Source: Diphasiastrum complanatum
Taxonomy: Eukaryota; Streptophyta; Lycopodiopsida; Lycopodiales; Lycopodiaceae
Length of the DNA: 64,000 nt
Assembly (NCBI GenBank): GCA_029204225.1
Contig: CM055106.1
Coordinates: 10,832,539-10,896,538 of the forward strand
Reading direction: 5' to 3'
Shown: positions 1 to 11,730 of the stretch, in pieces
Layout of the letters: every line of letters starts with the position of its first letter
Position numbering within the stretch: position 1 is the stretch's first letter
Translations under genes and position numbers: made by a program
Notes under the pieces: generated by a model
What the model was told of the DNA's origin: nothing
What the model saw: the letters and a program-made list of their open reading frames with translations, nothing else
The model's database searches: none

Positions 1-1013
1 ACTTCTAACTTAGGATTTAGAACTTCAATTTTCTTAACTTAGGACAACTTAAGATAAAATATTTCTAATCTTAAGTTTCCTAAGTCTAAGTTCTAAATCT
101 AAGTTTAAGCTATTTTATTATTATTTAAGCTACTCATGGGACTTACAAAAACACATGCTATGGCTTGAAGTTTATTGATAGATACTCATACGTGGTCTTA
201 CAAAACATCATGCCACAAAGTTTTATTATTATTTTATTTTCTCTATGTTAGCACAGTTGCACATATCCCCGGCAACGGCGCCAATGTTGGAAATATTTCT
301 AGTGAGTGCGGTGGCTAGATCTACTTACGGGTGTAGTATAGGGATATAGAGATTCGTCCACTTTTTAAGTTTCTACAATAAGCTTCAACAGAGATATGGA
401 GAGGAATGAGAGCACTAAGGCTTATCCAACTAGTGCCTGAAAACGGAAATAAAGCTAATTAGTAACAACAATAAAAATCCTTGCTAAGGCTTACCCAACT
501 AGCAAGGTGACTAGACTAATCCTAGATTAACACCCGAAGGGTAATAAAATGAGATTGCGGCTTATACTAAACAGATAAGCAATAATGAATATGCCACATA
601 AAATCGATGAAAAGGAGGCAAGAGGAGGTCCGAGCACCTTATCTTAAAAGTGCTATTTACAATGCAAATACCTCTCCTTTTATGGCAAGGAGGGTCTTCC
701 ATAGGTGTCTACTAACTTATGGGACTAATCTGTTCCTAGCCTTTCTAGAACTTCTAACTTAGGATTTAGAACTTCAATTTTCTTAACTTAGGGACAACTT
801 AAGATAAATATTTCTATTCTTAAGTTTCCTAAGTCTAAGTTCTAGATCTAAGTTAAGCTATTTTATTATTATTTAAGCTTCTACTCATGGACCTTACAAA
901 ACACATGCCATGGCTTGAAGTTTATTGACAAATACTCATACGTGGTCTTACAAAACACATGTCACAGAGTTTTATTATTTTTTATTTTCTCTGTGTTAGC
1001 ACAGTTGCTAACA
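1..1013 (-). mobile_element. collapsed gypsy-type LTR element: LTR, primer-binding site, then start of second LTR
   Basis: A 729 bp LTR appears to occupy 285-1013 (plus-strand ends TGTTGG and CTAACA). Its left edge abuts 267-283, whose reverse complement TGGCGCCGTTGCCGGGG is the Asp-tRNA-type primer-binding site known from Athila/Tat gypsy elements, so the element reads on the minus strand. The next bases, 260 down to 1, closely match 1010 down to 748, the start of the same LTR. The element therefore looks like LTR-PBS-LTR with almost no internal domain left, and the second LTR runs off the window edge. No coding sequence is present. The LTR boundaries are inferred from TG/CA ends and the PBS; the repeat itself is directly visible. 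Confidence 0.6.
267..283 (-). promoter_or_regulatory. primer-binding site, Asp-tRNA type
   Basis: The minus strand reads TGGCGCCGTTGCCGGGG, the usual reverse-transcription primer site of plant Athila/Tat gypsy elements. It lies one base from the inferred LTR end at 285. Confidence 0.65.
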
Positions 1014-2500
1014 GCTGTGCAAAAGTTCTTTCACTGATTTTCAGTCAAAAATCTGATTTTTCAAAAAACTATTGGGAAGTAACTCTCGCAGGGTTTATAG
1101 GAGCTGTATCTGGTATGGATCTAGCTCTAGAAAAGTCTACGAAGGTTAGCTCTCACAGAAAATGAAACTTTCACTGTTTGCAAGGGTTCAAAAATATCTT
1201 TTTGCTCTGATCTTTACCAATAATGTGTACTAACTCTCGCAGACTTCATCACTGATATAAAATGACATTCTGAAGTTAATGGGATGGTTTGCGAAAATTA
1301 CTTGTGCGAGAATTTGATGGATGCTTTGATTTTAGTGATTTTTAGGACTCAAGTCCAATTTTCTGCTCACTGAATCAAACTAACCTTCGCAGACTCTTTG
1401 TGTCCTTGTCTCACTGAGATGGAATTTAGAATTCTTTGCGAAGGTTCTTGGCCACTGGATCTGAAAATTTGGGGTGTTTGCAAATGGTTTTGTGAATGCA
1501 TGCCAAGCCCTTAGAGGCTGTTTTTGGGTCTCCACTACCCTCTCACACCTCCTTCGCTAGCTAAGAACAATCCAAGGACAAGAAATCACACAAAACAAGC
1601 TAACTTTACTCAAAATCTGCCTAAAAATACTCTAAAAAAATAAAATCAACTAAAAATACAACTAAACTAGTTAGTGAAACCTATCCCTAGCACTGGCGCC
1701 ACTGTAGAGTGTGTAGATATAGTTGGTGAACAACCCTCCGCCTGTCAATAAGGGTTAGATCACTAGATAGGTACCTAACTATGTCAAGATGCTAGTTTTA
1801 GATGCTTCCTACTCTTTTTCCTAACACTACCACTCTTTAACACTACTCTTCCCTACACTAACCACACACACATCATGATTTTAGAGTGAAGGAGGGAAGA
1901 GAGGAAGAGAAGAGAGGGAGATTGATAGATAGAAGAAGTAGAGCAAGAGGGAGAGAAAGAGAGTGAGAGAGGGGGTTAGCTCATTTGCTCATTGTGCATG
2001 CTAATGAAAAAACATTAATTAATGAAACAAGAAACATGGAAAATAGAGAGCAAAAGCAAGACACACAAGAGCATTAGCAAGTATTGAATAGCAAATGAGG
2101 ATGCTTCTCTCCAAAATGGTAGAGTGTCTTCCTTCTCATTAAGCATGAAAATTATGATCCAAATGGTGCCTTTTTATGGACGAGGAAGGCCCTTCCCCTG
2201 TCTCCTATTGGCTATTCCAAGAAAGGTGGGATTGAAATCCACACCCTTCATCAAAAGCACAAACTAATCAATGATTGAGAGAGAAACACACTTCACCTAC
2301 CACCAATTGACTTTGACTAATTAATCAAACTTAGGAACTTAAGCTTAAGCTTAACTTTGGCCTTCTACTATTATTTTTAATTACATGGCCCGAAGTCAAG
2401 TTTATGCCAAAATTATTTATTTACAAGTGCTCATTGGGCCATGGGCTTATACATGTAGCATGCCACAACCCTCGCAACTATTTCTATATTTATTTACATC
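1014..2500 (-). mobile_element. second gypsy-type leader, primer-binding site and partial LTR
   Basis: At 1685-1701 the minus strand carries TGGCGCCAGTGCTAGGG, a variant of the same primer-binding-site class. The sequence to its right (from about 1703, TGTAGAGTG) would be the 5' LTR, and 1014-1684 the leader. The leader repeats short motifs such as GCGAAGGTT and CTCTCGCAGA, also seen at 40.66-40.95 kb. The LTR includes a purine-rich tract at 1886-1980. The outer LTR end is not clear; about 2500 is a guess. No intact ORF is present. Confidence 0.4.
1886..1980. repeat. GA-rich purine tract
   Basis: Almost pure purine sequence made of AGAGAG, GGGAGA and GAAGAG runs. It lies inside the presumed LTR. 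Low complexity; no coding sense. Confidence 0.7.
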
Positions 2501-3748
2501 ATGTTGGGAATACCACCAATAGGACCCACGGCCTGAAGTAGTGCCAATCCCTCGGCACTCTGCCGATTTAGTATAGACTCTTCTTCGTTGTTGGCTGATT
2601 CTGACGAATCCCCAAGATACTCGACCAGAGCTACTCAGGATCACCTCTCACCTTAGACCAAGGAGGTCTCTGAGAAGTCGAGACGAACGAAGACTGAGAG
2701 CCGAGTATGAGAGCCAAGAAATACTAGTTAAGAATGACAAGCAAGAACTGTGTAATCCTCATGGTGAATCTCGAAAGATGGAATGACCATGTAGGAACTA
2801 GTATTTCTAGGCTAACGTAATAAATGCAAGTAGACCCCTCTTAAAAAAAGGAGAGTGAGCCACCTTTTGATGGTGACATCTAGTGGAGAGATAATTTCAC
2901 TTGTAATTTGTGTAATGTGAAGATGTCACTAGGATGCCACCTAAGGAGCTCTCTTGCTTATTTAAGAGACTCCCTCTTTGTAGAAGAGAAGCTTTTATAA
3001 ATGTATCTACTTCATGCTGAAATGAGAAGATCTTCCATGAGTTTTGATGTATTCTTGAGTTCCTTGATCATTCTTGTTTCTTGAGTGATGCATTAATGAT
3101 CTTGCCCTTCCATTTCCTTTGTGGGTGGTTGTGGATCTTAGGTGGCGGATTAGTTTTCTTGCTTTGTGAATTAATGTAGGTTTCAGCATTCAGGTAAACT
3201 AAATAGGCTAGATTTGTGGTGTAAATCTTGCATATCCTCTTACAATTCAGTTATTGACATTTTTGGACTGTCCAAGAATCAAGAAATGAGTGTTTCTTAA
3301 TCCTTGGACTTTCAATATGCTGTCTAGTTTAGTTAGTTTCTTGTTCTTGTTTGTAGGTTAATGTATGTGTTAGATTAGTTTTCAGATTTCATTCAGCAGT
3401 TCAGTTCATTTTTGCAGCATTAAAGTAGGATCTTCATGCTCGTTTAACTGATTTGTATGTCGATTTCTTGGTTGAACACAATGGCGTGCATGATTGGCTG
3501 TCTACGCATCTGCTTTCAATGCAAGAGTGACCTATCTGAGTGTCCTCTGATAGGCAGGATATTACTACAATGATTATCATTTCTTCTGCTTGATTTGGGC
3601 CTAAAAACAAGAATGTTCACATCCTAGAAAACGCCCAAGAAGCTTGGTAATAGGCAAAAACATAATATGCAAACTAGATAAGAAAGAAGAAGAAGTAGAA
3701 GATGTAGTAGATTCTAAATAATCGAATCTGTAAACATTTGTAGTATCT
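2501..3748. other. non-coding, LTR-like sequence with no gene
   Basis: I see no supportable gene. Around 2930-3010 a TTATTTAAGAGA TATA-like box follows a 100 bp block ending in short direct repeats (GGTGACATC, GATGTCAC), which resembles a retroelement promoter on the plus strand. The short ORFs here show no family motif. Confidence 0.35.
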
Positions 3749-5933
3749 TCAAATATTCGTGCACCTTTGGTGGATGAGATAGGTGGTGACGTCTTCAATG
3801 AAAGTTATTTGGTTGGTATTTTTCAAGTCCTTTGGAGTGAAAAGAGACTTGTGGACTCTTGTTAACCAATATTGGTTGACCCACGCTTGGAATCTCTGCA
3901 TCCATGGATCGCCAAGGAGTGCCGCTCGATAGTAAATGCATGCCACGGGTAATTGATCTTCAATATTTGCGGAGACCAGTGCTTTATTCGGATCAAAAAG
4001 TATTGAAAGGAGAAAATCCCATTTAGTCTCCATGCCCATCAAATATTCTAAGTCCCGGGCATAAGTGACGGTCGTGCGGACTGTTGGATCAAGACAATTG
4101 ATATAATTTTTGAAAAACTGGATTAGAGCCCTTTTGGCATCTACATCTGTGTTCCATCTGTGATATGAAGGAAAGGCTTGGCCAATTGCAGTTTTGGAGC
4201 ATGATCTGGTCCAAGGAAGTGTTGCATTTTGTCCACTTGGATCGTCTCGTGCAGGTGAGGAAATGCGCATTAACACTTAATTGGCGTGGACTTGTCACAT
4301 AGGCCCTGATGGCCACAGTGTCTCTCTCGATGAGCTGTTGGCACCACTCTGGTTGTGGTTGGAGTGCTGAAAGAGCTTTCAGCTCATTGCCCTTGATTGT
4401 TTGGATTGAAAAAGATATCTGCCAGCTGCCTTGTGAGGACTTGTGAGGACTCGTGGGGATGTTTGGCTAAGAATTCATTTATTTTCTCCTCCATGGACTC
4501 CGGTCAACGAAAAGCTCGGCTTTGGCTCGGATACAATTTCTTGGCTCAGATCTTGGACATTGGCATCAGCTACATCTGGGCTCTGGTCCTGAACATTCAG
4601 TCCCTATGCTTGTTTTTCCTTGTCCTGACTAGAGCTTGGCATGACAGTGTCTTTCATTGGTGACAGTGGAATCACCACAGGGGCTGGTTGAGGCTGTTGC
4701 TCCATGTGCCTTTGGCACGCTTTCCAAGGCATTATTTGTCTGTGCTAACTCCTACATTGCCCCACGTCGGTAATTGTCAAATTCGGTCTGGTACTTGGCG
4801 AATGTGTCATTGTACACCTGCACATGTTTTGTGAGGAGATACACCTCGGCTTGGATGAGTGGTCTATTGGTAGGTATCAGTTGCGCTAGCCAAGTCACCT
4901 TTTCTATTTGTAGGGTTGTCACTTCCGCTTCCAAACATAGATTTTCTGTTTTGACCACTGAGAGTTGTGCCTAGAGAAGAGTGAGATGTCGGGTGTGAGC
5001 TGTTGTTGGATCTCCTGGACCTTTAGTTGAGTGTCCATGGTAGACTTTGAGAGGGTCATGATGTACCCTTGGAGATCGGCTTCGTGCTGCTTGAGTTTCA
5101 ACACTTTTGATTCCTTTGCTTGTTTGTGTTGTTGGGCATTCAGCAGATCTTGTTGGAGCTAGCCAATTTTTGCCCGCAGTTGGGTGTTGCTCATGGCCAA
5201 CTCCAATACTCGGCCATCCAGATTTGGTCTTGTGGCTACCGCCTCGTGGACAAATGTGCCCAAGATCTGGTAGGCTGTGGAAAGGTCCATGGGGCCGGCC
5301 GATATGGTGGTGTTAGTTGGGGCTTGCTGGGATGTAGCTTGGGAGTGTAGCCCGGACAACCTGTACTGTGTCACCGTCACCTTCAATTAACTTTTTCAGT
5401 GATAGAATGTCGTCAGGTGCGGTGGGGTCAGCACGATCAGGCGATGCTGCATATGTAGTCTGCATAAATGCGTCATCAGACAACGGTTTGTCGCCCTCGG
5501 CAGACTTCAGAGTTGAAGTGGGAGGTGTGAGAGAATTGGTTTGGAGAGGTGTAAGAAGAGATTGCTCGAATGAGGGGATGACAGAGACCTTGGAAAATTG
5601 AAGGACGGTTTGGAGGATGGATGGAGACGTGGGAGGTGAGGGGCCTTGTCGAGGTGGCGAAAGGTTCATGAGGTTCATCCAATCAAGGGTGTCAGGAGAG
5701 AGCTGTGAATCGAGGGGGTTGATCTGAAGGAGTGAGGTAGAAGGGGAGACAGGGGGTATGGACGAAGCGATGGTGATGGAAGCGATGGAAGATGCGTGAA
5801 TGGAGGTAGGGGATGTCGGAGTGGGAGCAATAGGGGCAGATGTGGTGGTGGTAGCAAAGGGTTGAGCGAAAGAGAAATATGTGGCTATGGAACTAGTGGA
5901 GGTTGGTGAAGCTTCCAAAAGACAAGAAGACAA
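3749..5933 (-). pseudogene. broken ORF block with Ser/Thr/Pro-rich start and coiled coil, probably retroelement accessory ORF
   Basis: Reading the minus strand, 5933-5313 encodes a 206-residue Ser/Thr/Pro-rich segment. It is followed in other frames by a leucine- and glutamine-rich helical stretch (5386-5159, 5104-4919, 4958-4752) with heptad-like spacing, as in a coiled coil. A third part (4276-3749, 175 aa) is rich in Trp and Tyr and resembles no family I know. An in-frame stop near 5159 and a frame change near 4970 break what looks like one long protein. Its position beside gypsy LTRs and a copia RT scrap suggests a transposon-borne accessory ORF; the family is not identified. Confidence 0.4.
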
Positions 5934-6085
5934 TTGTATGCAAATGGATCTTCAAGGTGAAGACAAACAAGGATGGATTAGTCAGCAAGTTTAATGCAGA
6001 GTTGGTGGCCAAAGGATATTCTCAAGAGTATGAGATTTATGATGATGAAAATTTTGCTTCCATGGCAAAGATGGTAAGCATTTGA
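5903..6085 (+). pseudogene. Ty1/copia reverse transcriptase fragment
   Basis: About 60 residues match the N-terminal part of copia RT: KLPKDKKTIVCKWIFKVKTN, then a VAKGYSQ block, an NFASMAKM block and a stop. In intact elements these correspond to KWVFKxK, AKGxxQ and FAPVAKM. No other pol domain adjoins it, so this is an isolated fragment, opposite in strand to the ORF block on its left. Confidence 0.75.
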
Positions 6086-6990
6086 ATCCTCATTTCATTT
6101 GGATGGGATCTATGGCTTGTAGTGCTAGATGCTTGATTATTTCCTTTTCATGGCCCTTGATGTCGTTAGCAAAGCATGGCAATACATATCCTCTCTACAT
6201 CTAGTCGTCAGGGTACTTGGCCTCAAACTCTTGAATGGATTCCTCTAGAGTTTTGGGCCACTTGAAGGTAGGGGCTTTACCTTACCTTGTGAAGTATCTG
6301 CTCTTGACATTTCTTCCTTTGGCATATCATGCTACTCAATTGTGAAGGAGGTATCAAAATATGAAGGAGCTTGGGTTGAGGCTTGTGAACTTGATGGTTT
6401 TGTTGGGGGCCCTTGATTGGCTACATCGTACGAGTAGTGTCAACGACAAGTGCACTCGTTTGTTTCTTTCCTTTATGACTTACCTTTGCTAGATGTTGCC
6501 ATGACACTCTCTCGTCAATACATTGGTCTGCATCTTCTAATCTATAATCCAATGCAGACTCTAGTGCAACTGCCATTTCCATCTTCAAATGGGGCCCATC
6601 AATGTCATGAGTAGGAACATAAAGTTTGCCCTTGACATGCATGTTATAGCTCTCTTTCTCTACATTTGGGCAAGAACCTATTGAAAAGTCAATCCATTAA
6701 GCATTTTCTCCACCTCCCACTCACTCAAATTTGTACGCTCATTGAAATGATATACATCACTCTACATACAGCTCTCCTTGTCCATGGTTTGAGTCCAAGC
6801 TTGAAGTACTTTTCTCAAGTTTGTTTCATTTCACCAAATGTGATATATACCATCATCACAAATTATTATACAATTGAAAAATCACGCTTTGAAAATTTAT
6901 AGTTGTAATCGAATGCACATTCATCTCATTACCTCCAAACTACTCGTTTTAAGCCACCTTTTATATATGGCTTCTCCTTAGCACTTTTTG
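6086..6990. other. no recognisable gene; short unassigned minus ORFs
   Basis: A 73-codon minus ORF (6642-6421) and an in-frame stretch near 6290-6205 are open, but neither carries a motif I recognise. They may be debris of the same transposon as the neighbouring ORF block. Confidence 0.3.
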
Positions 6991-7176
6991 CTAGTTCCAT
7001 GTCAAACTCAATAGAGCGAAACATTTTTTTTCGGGCCTTCTCTCATCACCTGTGACGACTTCCCACACATCTTTCTCCATCAGTATGTTTTTCATTTTGA
7101 ATTTCCACACTGCATAGTTGGAAATCCCGTCCAATTTGCTACTTTCACACAAAATGGACTCTCCCATGTTTGCCAT
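6991..7176 (-). pseudogene. copia gag N-terminal fragment
   Basis: A 61-codon ORF starting MANMGESILCESSKLDG, followed by NYAVWKFKMKNILMEKDVW. The W-K-x-K-M block and following helix are the hallmark start of copia gag (UBN2/DUF4219 type). It ends after about 60 residues where the element is cut. Copy 2 preserves only the matching bases from 8625 onward. Confidence 0.7.
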
Positions 7177-8441
7177 CGCAAAACTGCTTAAAACTTCTAC
7201 CTTAGGCTAAGAACAGTATGTCAAGACCAACAGTGATGTCAGAAGTTGAAAATAATGACCTGCACTTTTTTTCTTACCAGGCCACTCGCCTTTTTTCCAC
7301 CAATTTGAAAGCCAAATCGGCGTCGCCTTCCGAAATGCACTCAATCGTCAACTCCCAACAACGTGCCCAGTGGAATGGTGAAACTACTTCTGGCGTACTC
7401 CGAACACTTTTTCCGCTGCAACCACTCTGTTTTGTTGTACCGTACTTGTAGGTACAGTCCGGGTGCCCTTCGTTTGGAGGTTATAGCCTTTCGTTTGGGT
7501 AAACAGACAAAGGACCCAAAAATAGGGACTTTTCTAGCTTTTGAACTGTTTCTTCACTTTGAAGAAACTTCACTCTTCACTTGTGAAGGGACCCAGCTCA
7601 ACTTTCAGTATAAAAATTTTTAATGAAGTTGAAGGCCAGAATGCACTTCAATTCTTCAGGGCCCTGTTCAAAGCTCATCCAATGGCTGAACCAAATCTTG
7701 TGGTTCAAATTTCTCTCCCATCACAGATTCTGGACCGTTGATTCATTTGACACCTCATCTAAAGGTTCAAAGTACATCTGGACATCGAACCAAACTCCTG
7801 CAGATGCTATGGTCTTCAATACACTAAGTTGTTCATCGTTGGGCGCACGAACATCCCGCGACCTCCCTGCCTGCGGTCGCGCCTCCCTTCTCTGAAAACT
7901 ATCAGATTAAGATCTCCTGTGGATCGTTTTGAGCACGATCTGAGGCCTGGAGCAGGGTTGCCCTACTGAATCCATGACTGTAGAGTGTTCAGCTAGGAAA
8001 TTCTGTGGAGAAACGGTGATTTTAGCTCAACTTGACAAAGTGGCTTTTTCACCTTTTTATCGCAAATCTGCTAGGTTAACTGTCTGGAGACAAATCTCTG
8101 ACATAAACCTCAGAATCTCTCCATGGCTGATTGACAGTGTGATTAGCTTCCTCCCTGTCCTTACGGCATCCAAAACGGTGCACAAACGTAACCCCAAGTC
8201 CGGTTTCAATTTTCAGCTGGCTTCAAAATTGTCAATTTCTCACCAAATTTTTCCCTGTCTGATGCTATGCACAGGCTAATAATCCCTCTGCTGAGCTTAG
8301 CAAGCTTCTATAATTAGAAACCGTGCACCAGTGCTTCTCTTTCCATCTTCAATCCCGAACTCTCAGAACATAGTTCTCCCGAAGCTCTCTTCAACGGCAA
8401 CACTGTACTGTGTACACTCCCTGTACGGCTCTGATACCAAC

Positions 8442-8609
8442 TTAGAATTTGCTTTGCACAGGAATACAGATCATGCTACACAGTAACACAAACAGAAAAT
8501 CACTCTCCTCAGCAAGCTCACATAGCAACCTCGTGGCGAGGCCAACTGATCCTTATCCACTGATAGGACCCACAATACAGTAACACAGTGATTCTAACTT
8601 TAATTCTAA
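8442..8609 (-). repeat. short LTR, copy 1 (168 bp)
   Basis: Bounded by TTAGAATT and AATTCTAA inverted ends, adjacent to the initiator-Met-type PBS. Homologous to 10082-10352 but with an internal deletion of about 103 bp. Confidence 0.6.
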
Positions 8610-8624
8610 CTTGTTTCATTTGGC

Positions 8625-10352
8625 GGCCTTCTCTCATCACCTGTGACGACTTCCCACACATCTTTCTCCATCAGTATGTTTTTCATTTTGAATTTCCACA
8701 CTGCATAGTTGGAAATCCCGTCCAATTTGCTACTTTCACTCAAAATGGACTCTCCCATGTTTGCCATCGCAAAATTGCTTGAAACTTCTGCCTTAGGCTA
8801 AGAACAGTATGTCGAGGCCAACAATGATGTCAGAAGTTGAAAATAATGACCTGCACTTTTTTCTTACCAGACCACTTGCCGCTTTTCCACCAATTTGAAA
8901 GCCCAATCGACATCACCTTCCGAAATGCACTCAGTCATCAACTCCCAACAATGTGCCCAGTGGAATGGTGAAACCACTTCTGGCGTACTCCGAACACTTT
9001 CTCGACTGCAATCACTCTGTTTTGTTGTACCGTACTTGCAGGTACAGTCCGGGTGCCCTTCGTTTGGAGGTTATAGCCTTTCGTTTGGGTCAAAATGGGC
9101 AAAGGACCCAAAAGTAGGGACTTTTCTAGTTTTTGAACTATTTCTTCACCTTGAAGAAACTTCACTCTTCACTTGTGAAGGGACCCAACTCAACTTTCAG
9201 TATGGAAATCTTTAATGAAGTTGAAGGCCAGAATGCACTTCACTTCTTCAGGGCCCTGTTCAAAGCTCATCCAATGGCTGAACCGAATCTTGTGGTCCAA
9301 ATTTCTTTCCCATCACAGATTCTGGACCGTCGAATCATTTGACACCGCATCCAAAGGTCCAAACTGCATTTGGGCATCGAACCATGCTCCTACAGTCGCT
9401 ATGGTCTTCGATACACTAAGCTGACTATTGCGTTGGGCGCGTGAATAGCCCGCGACCTCCCTACCTGAGGCCGCGCCTCCCTTCTCTAAAAATTACTAGA
9501 TCAAACACTCCTGTGGATCGTTTTGAGCACAATCTGAGGCTTGGAGCAGGGTCGCCCTACTGAATCCAAGACTGTAGAGTGTTCAGTCAGGAAATTTCGT
9601 GGAGAAACGGTGATTTTAGCTCAACTTGACAGAGTGGCTTTTTTCACCTTTTTACCGCAAATATGTTAGGTTAACTGGCTGGAGACAAATCTCTGACATA
9701 AACCTCAGAATCTCTCCATGGTTGGTTGACAATGTGATTGGCTTCCTTCCTGTCCTTACGACATCCAAAACGGTGCGCAAACAACAAAGAAATCACCAGT
9801 TATGTATAAAAACCGTAACCCCAAGCCCGGTTTCAATTTTCAACTGGCTTCAAAATTGTCAATTTTTCACCAAATTTTTCCCTGTCTGATGCTATGCACA
9901 GGCTAATAATTCCTCTGCTGAGCTTAGCAAGTCTCTATAAATTAGAAATTGTGCACCAGTGCTTCTCTTTCCGTCTTCAACCCGTCGTAGAACCCCGAAC
10001 TCTCAGAAGACAGTTCTCTCGAAGCTCTCTTCAACGGTGACACTGTACTGTGTACACTCCTTGTACGGCTCTGATACCAACTTAGAATTTGCTTTGCACA
10101 GGAACACAGATCATGCTACACAGTAATATAGACAGAAAACACTCTCCTCAGCAAGCTCACATAGCAACTGTATTTCACAAAATGAAATTACGTTGTACAT
10201 ATAGTTGTTCACTCAGGCAACACATGCATGACCCAGGTTGCCGTTGGTGGGATGCGTGTCCCATCAACTTGCCTCGTGGTGAGGCCAACTGACCCTTATC
10301 CACCAATAGGACCCATAGTACAGTAACACAGTGATTCTAACTTTAATTCTAA
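8625..10352 (-). mobile_element. copia-like partial element, copy 2, tandem to copy 1
   Basis: Closely matches 7036-8609 along its full length (same gag-start remnant, leader, PBS and LTR), so the two form a head-to-tail duplication. Copy 2 carries about 30 extra bases near 9780-9812 and the longer LTR. Its gag remnant is joined almost directly to the LTR end of copy 1. Stop codons and frame breaks leave no working ORF. Confidence 0.65.
10082..10352 (-). repeat. short LTR, copy 2 (271 bp)
   Basis: Full-length form of the LTR, from TTAGAATT to AATTCTAA, next to GGCTCTGATACCA at about 10067-10079 (PBS on the minus strand). Confidence 0.6.
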
Positions 10353-10353
10353 C

Positions 10354-10600
10354 TCAAAGTTGTTAAAGAAGTTGGAGACTTCGAAGACTTCGAACGATGG
10401 AAGAACTCACACTTCGGTTGATGAACAAAGTTGTTGAAGAAGTCGAAGACTTCGGTTGATGAACGAAGTTGTCGAAGAAGTTAGAGAGTTCGAAGACTTC
10501 GGTGTCGAGTGACTTGATTGTTGAAGAAGTCAAGGAAGTTGGAGACTTTAGAGACTTTGGTGTCAAATGACTTGATTTGTTGAAGAAATCGAGGGTGATC
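10354..10600. repeat. degenerate tandem repeat of GAAGTTGNAGACTTCG units
   Basis: Irregular repeats of GAAGTTGGAGACTTCGAAGACTTCG, GTTGATGAACGAAGTTGT and similar phrases. The ORF across it (10653-10363, minus) simply translates the repeat and is not considered a gene. Confidence 0.65.
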
Positions 10601-10829
10601 AGGCCTTCGATGTTCTTCATGATGCTTTGACATTCGAATGTAGGATTAGACAAAAAATGGATACCCTTTGATGTAGATCAACCGGAAAGTCCATGAAGTT
10701 GACTTTGGCTGATTCGACTCTGTGCAGAATTGCAGGTTGTCGAACTGCTAGCAGAAACCCGTGTATTTTACCATGTATTATTCAAGGAGACAACTATGGA
10801 CTTAATTTCCAACAGTCCCCCTTAAGGTC

Positions 10830-11210
10830 ACAGTTGGTGTCTTGGTATCTTCGTCAAGTTCAGCATGTTGAAAAATTTCTTATGCTTGTTCCTGGGAAGT
10901 GCTTTGGTGAAGATGTCTGCAACCATTTATGTTGTGGAGCAGTATTGACGGATCACTTGCCCTGAGAAAACTATCTCTCGAATGAAACTGGATTTCTATG
11001 TGCATAGACTTGCCATGAATTTTGGAATTTAGCGACAGTGAAATACAACTCAAGTTGTCATATAGAATGGTGGTAGCATTGAGCTGAGTGTGATGTAGAG
11101 TGTGATGTAAGTCATGAAGTAATAACCTGATCCATACAACTTTTTTTGAAGCTTAACATGTTGTGGTGTACTTTGCCTCTGTCGAAGAAAGCGCAACTGA
11201 TTTCTGCTTC
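10830..11210 (-). pseudogene. copia RNase H fragment
   Basis: Minus-strand translation contains KSVALSSTEAKY, ILYDNLSC, HIEIQFH and MVADIFTKALPRNKH, the standard copia RNase H landmarks in the correct order, with stops between them. It directly precedes the polypurine tract. Confidence 0.75.
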
Positions 11211-11249
11211 CTTGATATAGGAGGTCCACAAGTGCTTTTTCTACCTTTC

Positions 11250-11527
11250 GATGTGATGGCATAGTATCTTGGCTTTCCAAAACACAAGATACGATCTCAC
11301 TTTCTTCAACCAAGTCGGAATGCAAGGCTTTGACATCAACAACCAGGAAAGTCTTGTGGTTAAAGAGGCTATTGGTGGAGCTACAAGTCATGAAGGTCAA
11401 GGAGGAGCCAATCATCTATTGTCACAACCAATCAAGCCAAGCACTAGCAACCGATCCCACATTCCATGCAAGGAGCAAGCACATAGAGATTGCTCACCAC
11501 TTTGTGAGGGAAAAGGTTCAAGATTAG
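11250..11527 (+). pseudogene. inverted copia RNase H fragment from another element
   Basis: Plus-strand translation gives VSWLSKTQDTISLSSTKSE, TTRKVLWLKRLLVEL and HARSKHIEIAHHFVREK, the same RNase H region as in the element at 34.4 kb but on the strand opposite to the host copia element. It sits where the host element's RT should be. The overlapping minus ORF (11415-11050) is a shadow. Confidence 0.75.
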
Positions 11528-11730
11528 TAATTCTACACATATCAATCAAGAGCAATCAATAATCATTGATCCACATGAAGATCCGACCCCCACATATGTG
11601 GTATGGACTGTAAATAGAGAAGAAGGTTTCAAACAATTAGAATTCATTAAGATCATAAGAAACACAAAGTACATAGTGTAGAAAGTCGAGATTGCCAAAT
11701 TGCTCTAAAAAATTCTAAGGCACTGCTATT
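11528..11730 (-). repeat. LTR fragment related to the 43 kb element family
   Basis: The reverse complement includes GATTGCTCTTGATTGATA and a block like CACTATGTACTTTG, both found in the LTR at 42.87-43.27 kb. It adjoins the inverted RNase H fragment but is in the opposite orientation, so the inserted block is itself chimeric. Confidence 0.5.

Larger units (their letters stand above)
6991..8609 (-). mobile_element. copia-like partial element, copy 1 (gag start, leader, PBS, short LTR)
   Basis: On the minus strand this unit reads LTR (8609-8442), PBS (8439-8427, TGGTATCAGAGCC, the initiator-Met tRNA match typical of copia elements), a long leader of about 1.25 kb, then a gag start at 7176. The unit repeats head-to-tail at 8625-10352. 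Compared with copy 2, this LTR lacks about 103 internal bases. The LTR ends are TTAGAATT and AATTCTAA (plus strand), not the usual TG/CA. Confidence 0.65.

Noticed and set aside
2700-3010. Possible pararetrovirus (caulimovirus-like) promoter
   Set aside because: There is a TATA-like box after repeated elements, but no viral RT, coat or movement protein sequence is near; an LTR promoter is simpler.
10363-10653. 96-codon Ser/Thr-rich minus ORF
   Set aside because: It is a translation of a degenerate tandem repeat.
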